From Parabacteroides sp. FAFU027 (GTDB taxonomy: Bacteria > Bacteroidota > Bacteroidia > Bacteroidales > UBA7332): DNA of 55,171 bases. The DNA lies in assembly GCF_022808675.1 (NCBI RefSeq), contig NZ_JAKZKV010000017.1, positions 1-55,171 on the forward strand. The letters are read 5' to 3'. The notes under the pieces were generated by a model. It worked only from the letters and a program-made list of their open reading frames with translations. It was not told the origin of the DNA and did no database searches. A program made the translations under genes and the position numbers. Positions within the stretch are counted from its first letter, which is position 1. Each line of letters begins with the position of its first letter. Shown here one piece after another: positions 49,359 to 55,171 of the stretch.

Positions 49359-49545
49359 GCAAGAATTTGTCCCGTACCGGGAAGATGTGCGGCAGAATTG
49401 AAAGAGACGTTCCCGTCTCGGGACGCTCTCTCGCAAAATTGCAGGGCTCGTTCCCGGGTTGGGATTATCTCCTGCAAAATTGCATGGCTCATTCCCGAGG
49501 CGGGATTATCTCCTGCAGAATTGCGACACATATTCCCACTTTGAA
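49359..49545. repeat. 41-bp tandem repeat, about 4.6 divergent units
   Basis: Units start at 49359, 49400, 49441 and 49482, plus a partial one at 49523. Each centres on a TTCCCGnnnCGGGA dyad and ends with GC(A)AAATT, so at unit junctions GCAA-AA-TTGC palindromes alternate with TCCCG/CGGGA palindromes. Units differ by several bases but length is conserved exactly. It lies between the terminator of the EF-G paralogue and the end of pepD on the other strand. Confidence 0.9.
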
Positions 49546-49556
49546 ACGCTGATTTT

Positions 49557-51014
49557 TTATTTTACGGGAATATTTTCCAGAACTGCGACCAGATAATTCC
49601 AGTATCGTTCAACAGACGGAATATTCACTTTTTCGTCCGGAGAGTGTGGAAACTTAAGCGTTGGACCAAATGAAATCATATCCATGCCCGGATAAACAGC
49701 TCCGATGATACCGCATTCCAATCCGGCGTGGATGACATTGATAGTCGGTTCTTTTCCATACAGGTTCAGGTAAACCGATTTCATCGTTTTCAGGATAGGG
49801 GAGTCGGGATTTGGAGCCCATCCCGGATAATCGCCGCTGAATTCGACCTTTGCCCCAGCCAACAGGAATACACTTTCAAGGCTTGATGCCAATGCTTCTT
49901 TCATCGTTTCCAGTGAACTGCGAATCAAAATATTTACAGTAGTTTTTCCGGATTCTGTTTCCACAATAGCCAGATTCGAAGAACTTTCAACAACTCCGGG
50001 CAAACCGGGATTCATGCGTGCAACTCCGTTTCTCACACCCACAATGGCATTGATAAGGTCATCCTGGATTTCTTCGGGAAGAAGAGTTTTTGGCAAATCG
50101 GTTTCTTCGGCTTTAAAAGCAAGATTAGGTTCGGTTGCTCCATTCTCATCTTTAAATATACCTTCAAACTCAGCCGCCAAATCCAGAAATTCATCTTTTA
50201 ATTGATTGGGAATGGTTACAATGGCAAATGCTTCGCGCGGTATAGCATTGCGTAGCGTACCTCCACTTACCCACGAGAGATGTGCTTCATATTCAGCAAC
50301 AGCAGTCTTCAGAAAACGGAAAAGCAACTTGTTGGCATTGTAGCGCCCCAAATGAATGTCGACACCCGAGTGCCCACCTTTCAGTCCGGTCAGGCTTAGT
50401 TTGAATGCGATATCTCCTTCGGGAATTTCAGAGACATCTTTATACTGAAAAGTTGCGGTCATATCCATTCCGCCGGCACAACCCACAAAGAGTTCTCCCT
50501 CTTCTTCAGAGTCTGTATTAATAAGGATCTCTCCTTCAATGAATCCGGGTTTCAGGCCAAAAGCGCCATACATACCGGTCTCTTCATCGGCTGTAAGAAG
50601 CGCTTCGATTGGACCATGCTTCAGATTGGTTGCCTGCAATACAGCCAGGATAGAAGCTACACCAATTCCGTTATCTGAACCGAGCGTTGTATTATTGGCT
50701 TTCACCCAGTCTCCTTCAACAATCAATTGTAAAGAGTCTTTGGTAAAGTCATGGTTGACGCTTGCATTTTTTTGGGGAACCATATCCAGATGGGCTTGTA
50801 GCACCACTTTTTTACGGTTTTCCATTCCCGGAGTAGCCGGTTTCTTTATTACCACATTTCCGGTTTCATCAACAACGGTTTCCAGCCCGAGTTTTTTACC
50901 GAAATCTACTACATAAGAGGTGATTTGTTCCAAATGATGGGAGGGGTGAGGAATGTGTGAGATAGTCTCAAAAATTGACCACAGCGGCTGTGGCGCAAGT
51001 TCGTTTACTTTCAT
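49557..51014 (-). CDS. pepD: Aminoacyl-histidine dipeptidase (Xaa-His dipeptidase)
   Basis: A 485-residue M20-family metallopeptidase. Metal-binding segments are VVLQAHLDMVPQKN (His, Asp), NNTTLGSDNGIGVA, LTADEETGMYGAFGL (catalytic/metal Glu pair) and INTDSEEEGE. The lid domain lies between about 205 and 385. It hydrolyses dipeptides such as carnosine (beta-Ala-His) in the cytosol. It follows the flippase-like gene with 46 bases between, so the two are probably one operon. Confidence 0.95.
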   Translation of the reverse strand: MKVNELAPQPLWSIFETISHIPHPSHHLEQITSYVVDFGKKLGLETVVDETGNVVIKKPATPGMENRKKVVLQAHLDMVPQKNASVNHDFTKDSLQLIVEGDWVKANNTTLGSDNGIGVASILAVLQATNLKHGPIEALLTADEETGMYGAFGLKPGFIEGEILINTDSEEEGELFVGCAGGMDMTATFQYKDVSEIPEGDIAFKLSLTGLKGGHSGVDIHLGRYNANKLLFRFLKTAVAEYEAHLSWVSGGTLRNAIPREAFAIVTIPNQLKDEFLDLAAEFEGIFKDENGATEPNLAFKAEETDLPKTLLPEEIQDDLINAIVGVRNGVARMNPGLPGVVESSSNLAIVETESGKTTVNILIRSSLETMKEALASSLESVFLLAGAKVEFSGDYPGWAPNPDSPILKTMKSVYLNLYGKEPTINVIHAGLECGIIGAVYPGMDMISFGPTLKFPHSPDEKVNIPSVERYWNYLVAVLENIPVK

Positions 51015-51060
51015 TGTTAAGTGGTTTTAATGTGAAAGAAGCCGCCCGGGCGACTCCGTA

Positions 51061-52047
51061 TTAGTTGTTTGTTTTTACATCTTTAGTTCCTGAAAATATG
51101 AGCGCGTAAATCGCAAACAGAGCATTTATCAGCGTCATTAATGTATGAGCCACCAAAGCAAATGCAGCCGCATGAGTCTGTTCTATTCCATAAAACATCA
51201 TCGTTGAGATCACCATGAAGTGCCAGGGGCCGATACCGCCTTGTACGGGAAGCGCAAAGGCAATATTTCCCATCACAAACATCGCCAGGGCAATCCGGAT
51301 GTTAAGATGGCTGGTAAAATCTAATGCAAAGAAACATAAATACAACTGCATAAAATAGCATATCCAGATGGCTACCGATAAATAAGTAAATCGCCACTTG
51401 TGCGGTAGAATGGTAAAGGTTTTGATCCCGATTACCAATTCATGGAGAAAAACCCTGATTTTCAGTGCCAATCTCGGGTGTCTCGTTTTCTTGTAGATAA
51501 TATATCCAGCCAGGTAAAGAAATCCGATTAAAAGGTAAAATTCGGGAGAGGTAAACCACTTTCGAAAGGGAATATGGATGTGGACATGATTTTCCAGAAA
51601 ATCCATATAGATATCATTCATGGTAAAAAAGCCAATAACAACCATCAAAATTACCAGAATACTGTCCACGATACGTTCAGATAACAAGGTGCCAAATACC
51701 TTTGAAAAAGAAATATTTTCTTTTCGGGAAATAAAAACGCAACGGGAAACTTCCCCTAGCCGTGGAAGTACCAGATTTCCTCCGAAATTAATAAAAACGG
51801 AATTGGTAAGAGTTTTGATTGAAGGCTTAGCTCCCAGCAGATTGATCAACATCTTCCAGCGTATAGCCCTGATAATATGGGCTAGTAGTTCAAACAAACA
51901 GGAAATGATGAGCCATTCGTAGTGAATGCCCTGGCTCATAATATCCAGAATCTGCCCGAAATCCATTTTCCGGTACACCCACCAAAAGATCAGAATGCCC
52001 AATGCTAATGGAATCGTAATTCTAAGAATGACCTTTATTAGTTTCAT
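51061..52047 (-). CDS. LPG synthase-type/UPF0104 flippase-like membrane protein
   Basis: A 328-residue protein with about eight membrane helices. Family marks are IIRAIRWKMLINLLG, FINFGGNLVLPRLGEVSRCVFISRKENIS and the late FALPVQGGIGPWHFMVISTMMFYGI. It matches the membrane domain of lysylphosphatidylglycerol synthases/UPF0104, without the C-terminal aminoacyl-transferase, so it is likely a lipid or lipid-linked substrate flippase-type protein. It is the first gene of a pair with pepD, divergent from rsmA. Confidence 0.87.
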   Translation of the reverse strand: MKLIKVILRITIPLALGILIFWWVYRKMDFGQILDIMSQGIHYEWLIISCLFELLAHIIRAIRWKMLINLLGAKPSIKTLTNSVFINFGGNLVLPRLGEVSRCVFISRKENISFSKVFGTLLSERIVDSILVILMVVIGFFTMNDIYMDFLENHVHIHIPFRKWFTSPEFYLLIGFLYLAGYIIYKKTRHPRLALKIRVFLHELVIGIKTFTILPHKWRFTYLSVAIWICYFMQLYLCFFALDFTSHLNIRIALAMFVMGNIAFALPVQGGIGPWHFMVISTMMFYGIEQTHAAAFALVAHTLMTLINALFAIYALIFSGTKDVKTNN

Positions 52048-52258
52048 TTTTATAGAACAATTACCTAGCCAATGCCGTTAATCAGGATATTTTGTGTTAT
52101 TTTGCAAAGTTAATGCCTTATAAGGATAACAACGTGGAAAAAACAGGGAGAATCTGTGGAAAATTAGCTGTCAATTCTTATGTATCGAAAACGCTTTCCC
52201 CTATCAATTTGTTCCTTGTTTTAATCAATTTAAAAAGAAGTCGAAATAACCAATACGA

Positions 52259-53035
52259 ATGAATAAAGTCCGACCAAAAAAGTTTCTGGGTCAGCATTTC
52301 TTAAAGGATTTATCGGTCGCAGAACGAATTGCCGATACTTTAGGCGAATATAAAAATTTACCTGTATTAGAAGTAGGACCGGGGATGGGGGTACTTACCC
52401 GTTTTCTGCTGGATAAAGGCCATAATCTTACCGTTGTCGAAATTGACAGGGAATCCGTTCCTTATTTACAACAGCATTTTCCTGCTTTAGCCGGAAGAAT
52501 TGTTGAGGCCGATTTCTTGAAGATGGATTTGAACACTTTATATCATGAGCCGTTTTGTATAATAGGCAATTATCCCTATAACATTTCGAGCCAGATTTTT
52601 TTCAAAGTCATTGATCACAAAGACCTGATTCCTTGTTGTTCCGGGATGATTCAAAAAGAAGTTGCAGAGCGAATGGCCGCTGGTCCCGGAAGTAAAACAT
52701 ACGGCATTTTGAGTGTGTTGATGCAAGCCTGGTACAAAGTTGAATATCTTTTTACCGTATCAGAGCATGTTTTCGATCCTCCCCCCAAAGTTAAGTCCGC
52801 TGTCATCCGGATGACCCGTAATGAAGTAAAAGAATTGCCTTGCGATGAGAAGTTGTTTAAGACTGTCGTTAAAACCGGTTTTAACCAGCGTCGTAAGACG
52901 CTCAGGAATTCATTGAAAACAATGATGAATAAAGATAACCCGGCATTTTCTTTGCCGGTTTTTGATAAACGTCCTGAGCAATTGAGTGTAAATGAGTTTA
53001 TTGAATTGACACAATTGATAGAACAAAATCAATAG
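52259..53035 (+). CDS. rsmA: 16S rRNA dimethyladenosine transferase
   Basis: A 258-residue SAM-dependent methyltransferase that dimethylates two adjacent adenines in helix 45 of 16S rRNA (KsgA). It starts PKKFLGQHFLKDLSVAERIA, with motif I VLEVGPGMGVLTRFLL, then VVEIDRES, and the catalytic NYPYNISSQIFFK in place of NLPYN. The C-terminal FNQRRKTLRNSLKTM is typical. It is divergent from the flippase-like gene and followed 115 bases later by the DUF349 gene. Confidence 0.96.
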   Translation: MNKVRPKKFLGQHFLKDLSVAERIADTLGEYKNLPVLEVGPGMGVLTRFLLDKGHNLTVVEIDRESVPYLQQHFPALAGRIVEADFLKMDLNTLYHEPFCIIGNYPYNISSQIFFKVIDHKDLIPCCSGMIQKEVAERMAAGPGSKTYGILSVLMQAWYKVEYLFTVSEHVFDPPPKVKSAVIRMTRNEVKELPCDEKLFKTVVKTGFNQRRKTLRNSLKTMMNKDNPAFSLPVFDKRPEQLSVNEFIELTQLIEQNQ

Positions 53036-53150
53036 ATTAGCAGATTATTGAACTTTTTTGGAGCTGAACTGAAAAAAAGCCGGCCAAACGCTATGGGTTA
53101 AGATTTTTTTTAGTTTAATTTGTGTTCTGGAAAATAATGCCTATAACAAT

Positions 53151-54854
53151 ATGAAAGAGGAAATCATCGAAAAACTGAAAGAGTTAATCGAGCAACCGGT
53201 GGAAGAGGTTAAAGACCTTGTCGAAGAATTAAAACAAAGCTTTTACAAAATACAAAAGCAGGAGACAGAAGAATCCCGTAAACGCTTCATTGAAGAGGGT
53301 GGAGTTGAGGATGAATTCATTCAGAAGCCGGATGATAAAGAGGAGATTTTCAAATCATTATTAAACGCTTTCAGAGAAAAGAAAGCGGCGCTGGCTGCTG
53401 AACAGCAACGGTTGCGTGAGGCTAATTTAGAGGAAAAGCTTGGTATTATTGAGAAAATTAAAGCGTTATGTGAGAAAGCTGATGAAGTGGGTAAGCATTA
53501 CCCTGAGTTTCAGCAATTGCAACAACGCTTCAAAGAAATCACCCTGCTTCCTCAAACAAATCTGAACGATCTGTGGAAAAACTACCAGCTTCAGGTAGAG
53601 AATTTTTACGAGCTACTGAAGATTAATAAGGAGTTGAGGGATTATGATTTTAAAAAGAATTATGAGCATAAACTTCAACTTTGCGAGACTGCTGATAAGT
53701 TGGCGCAGGATAATGAAATAATATCATCGTTCCATCAACTGCAGAAATTGCACGAAGAATGGCGTGAAATTGGCCCCGTTGCTAAAGAGCACCGTGAAGA
53801 GCTATGGGAAAGATTCAAAAATGCATCTACTATCATAAATAAACGTCATCAGCAATATTTTGATGAATTGCGTGAGAAAGAGCAGATTAATGAAGCTGAA
53901 AAAGTAGCTCTATGTGAAACAGTAGAGGGGATTGATTTTGAAAGCCTAAATTCATTTGTGAAATGGGAAGATAAAACTAAAGAACTTCTTGATATCCAGG
54001 AAAAGTGGAAAACAATTGGATTTGCCCCTAAAAAGGTTAATGGCGAATTGTTTGATCGTTTCCGTCATGCCTGTAATAAGTTCTTCGATGCTAAAGCTGC
54101 ATTTTATAAGCAGGTGAAAGATGATATGGCTCTTAATCTGGAGAAAAAGAAATCTCTGTGCGAGCAGGCTGAAGCATTGAAAGATAGCAACGATTGGAAA
54201 AAATCAGCAGATATTTTGGTCGCATTGCAAAAGGAATGGAAAACCGTAGGTCCTGTTTCTAAAAAACATTCAGATGCGGTTTGGAAGCGGTTTATTTCTG
54301 CCTGTGACTATTTCTTTGAGCAAAAGAATAAACATTTTGCCTCAAGTAAAGAAGTTGAACATGAAAACCTGGTCAAGAAGAAAGAGATAATTGAAAAGCT
54401 TAATGCTATCGATGGTGATGTTGATGCTACGGAAGGGGTGAAGCTCGTTCGTGCTTTAATGGATGAGTTTAATGCTTTGGGGCATGTTCCATTTAAAGAA
54501 AAGGATAAAATTTATAATGCATATCACTCTGTAATTGACAAATTGTTTGCTCAGTTTAATATGAAAGAGTCAAATCTACGACTACAATCATTCAAGAGCA
54601 ATATCAATACTATAGCGGAAGAGGATAATTCGCAGAACAAACTCTATAAAGAAAGAGAAAGATTGGTTCGTACCTATGAAAATATTAAGGGAGAACTCAA
54701 AACTTATGAGAATAATATCGGATTCTTATCTGCGTCTTCTAAATCTGGCGGAAGCTTGCTTAATGAGATGAATAAAAAAATTCAGAAGCTAAAAGACGAT
54801 TTAGATGTAGTTGCTAAGAAAATAGAGATTATAGACGAAAACCTTCCAGGGTGA
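53151..54854 (+). CDS. DUF349 repeat protein, coiled-coil rich
   Basis: A 567-residue highly charged protein built of repeated DUF349 units, each with a W-K/W-R core: LHEEWREIGPVAKEHREELWERF, LLDIQEKWKTIGFAPKKVNGELF, and LVALQKEWKTVGPVSKKHSDAVWKRF, plus a weaker first and last one. Residues 1-100 and the last 80 are Glu/Lys-rich coiled coil. There is no signal or membrane segment. The function is unknown; it is a conserved single-copy gene in Bacteroidota. It follows rsmA and ends at an intrinsic terminator. Confidence 0.9.
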   Translation: MKEEIIEKLKELIEQPVEEVKDLVEELKQSFYKIQKQETEESRKRFIEEGGVEDEFIQKPDDKEEIFKSLLNAFREKKAALAAEQQRLREANLEEKLGIIEKIKALCEKADEVGKHYPEFQQLQQRFKEITLLPQTNLNDLWKNYQLQVENFYELLKINKELRDYDFKKNYEHKLQLCETADKLAQDNEIISSFHQLQKLHEEWREIGPVAKEHREELWERFKNASTIINKRHQQYFDELREKEQINEAEKVALCETVEGIDFESLNSFVKWEDKTKELLDIQEKWKTIGFAPKKVNGELFDRFRHACNKFFDAKAAFYKQVKDDMALNLEKKKSLCEQAEALKDSNDWKKSADILVALQKEWKTVGPVSKKHSDAVWKRFISACDYFFEQKNKHFASSKEVEHENLVKKKEIIEKLNAIDGDVDATEGVKLVRALMDEFNALGHVPFKEKDKIYNAYHSVIDKLFAQFNMKESNLRLQSFKSNINTIAEEDNSQNKLYKERERLVRTYENIKGELKTYENNIGFLSASSKSGGSLLNEMNKKIQKLKDDLDVVAKKIEIIDENLPG

Positions 54855-54875
54855 TGTGTCTTAGAAAATATGAAA

Positions 54876-54908
54876 AATCCGGGTGGCATTGCTATCCGGA
54901 TTTTTTTT
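54876..54908 (+). terminator. Intrinsic terminator of the DUF349 gene
   Basis: AATCCGGGTGGC (54876-54887) pairs with GCTATCCGGATT (54891-54902), including two G-U pairs, followed by a T8 run. Confidence 0.88.
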
Positions 54909-55082
54909 GCACATGGTAGAAACGTTAATCTCATATCTTTTTGTGCTTTCAGGTAAACCAATACTAGAACGATATTGTTTTCACTTTGCGCCTTATGCAA
55001 ATTCGACTTAATGCAAAGTCGTTTCTATGTAGTATGTCTCTTAATAGGTTATGTTCTTTAACAGAAAAAAGGCGTCGTATAA

Positions 55083-55114
55083 TTTGGAGCGAATAGATAA
55101 ACCGACTACTTTTG
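55083..55114 (+). promoter_or_regulatory. Strong consensus promoter near the right window edge
   Basis: TTTG at 55083-55086, 20 bases, then TACTTTTG at 55107-55114: same spacing and -7 as the sdh promoter. No start codon for a gene is seen in the remaining 57 bases, so the transcript unit lies outside, and the leader (or an RNA gene) begins around 55121. The rest of 54909-55171 holds nothing I can identify. Confidence 0.7.
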
Positions 55115-55171
55115 CACTCGCTAAACAGGAAGGGCAGCGGCCCAACGAAGATTGCTTGAGACTTTTGGAAA

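Noticed and set aside
49193-49552. Small plus-strand ORF over the 41-bp repeat and the end of the EF-G gene
   Set aside because: It begins inside the EF-G gene in another frame and its second half is repeat and hairpin sequence.

Overview
This window looks like chromosome from a member of the Bacteroidota, most likely the order Bacteroidales. The evidence is the gene content (three-subunit sdhCAB/frdCAB, acpP-fabF-rnc, a GldB-type lipoprotein, DUF4251 and DUF349 proteins, a HYC_CC_PP-type protein, a Nudix-type sugar regulator, an EF-G2 paralogue). Promoters of the form TAnnTTTG, some with TTTG about 20 bases upstream, and the general lack of Shine-Dalgarno sites also fit. The genus is not certain; a Paludibacter-like relative is a guess.

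Layout. 1-2055: edge fragment, a secreted GH43 enzyme, and a ten-unit 21-bp tandem repeat. 2056-4406: ABC-F ATPase overlapping a methyltransferase. 4740-8146: sdhC-sdhA-sdhB. 8322-12924: PNPase, a thioredoxin-fold lipoprotein without CXXC, GreA, HIT protein. 12984-15588: PadR/PspC envelope-stress pair and two small proteins. 15590-21008: SNF2 helicase, RNase III, FabF, ACP. 21267-26537: PurN, GldB-like lipoprotein, fructosamine kinase-like protein, GTP-type PEPCK, uracil phosphoribosyltransferase. 26640-34056: sugar block with an oligogalacturonate lyase-like gene divergent from a Nudix-family regulator, then xylB, xylA and a sugar/H+ symporter. 34151-36062: a group II intron inserted directly behind the transporter's terminator. 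36063-45617: AT-rich spacer, an orphan gene, and a copper/silver-type efflux locus (HYC_CC_PP-type protein, secreted HMA protein, CusA, TolC-like protein, CusB with its own HMA domain). 45812-54854: kinase-like protein, EF-G paralogue lacking the catalytic His, a 41-bp tandem repeat, PepD, a flippase-like membrane protein, RsmA, and a DUF349 protein. The window ends just after a strong promoter whose gene lies outside.

How the parts work together. The xyl genes bring xylose in, isomerise it and phosphorylate it to xylulose-5-phosphate. Four copies of a 10-bp inverted-repeat half-site between the lyase and the regulator gene suggest that the regulator controls its own promoter and perhaps the lyase. 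The cus-like genes can build a complete inner-to-outer membrane metal exporter; two of its proteins carry near-identical metal-binding HMA domains, suggesting periplasmic metal hand-off. sdhCAB and PEPCK fit a succinate/propionate-type mixed metabolism. No tRNA, rRNA or CRISPR array was seen. The best candidates for something undescribed are the two intergenic tandem repeats, the paired leader element upstream of the PspC and fructosamine-kinase genes, the Nudix-regulator operator cluster, and the palindrome-dense spacers around the cus locus.
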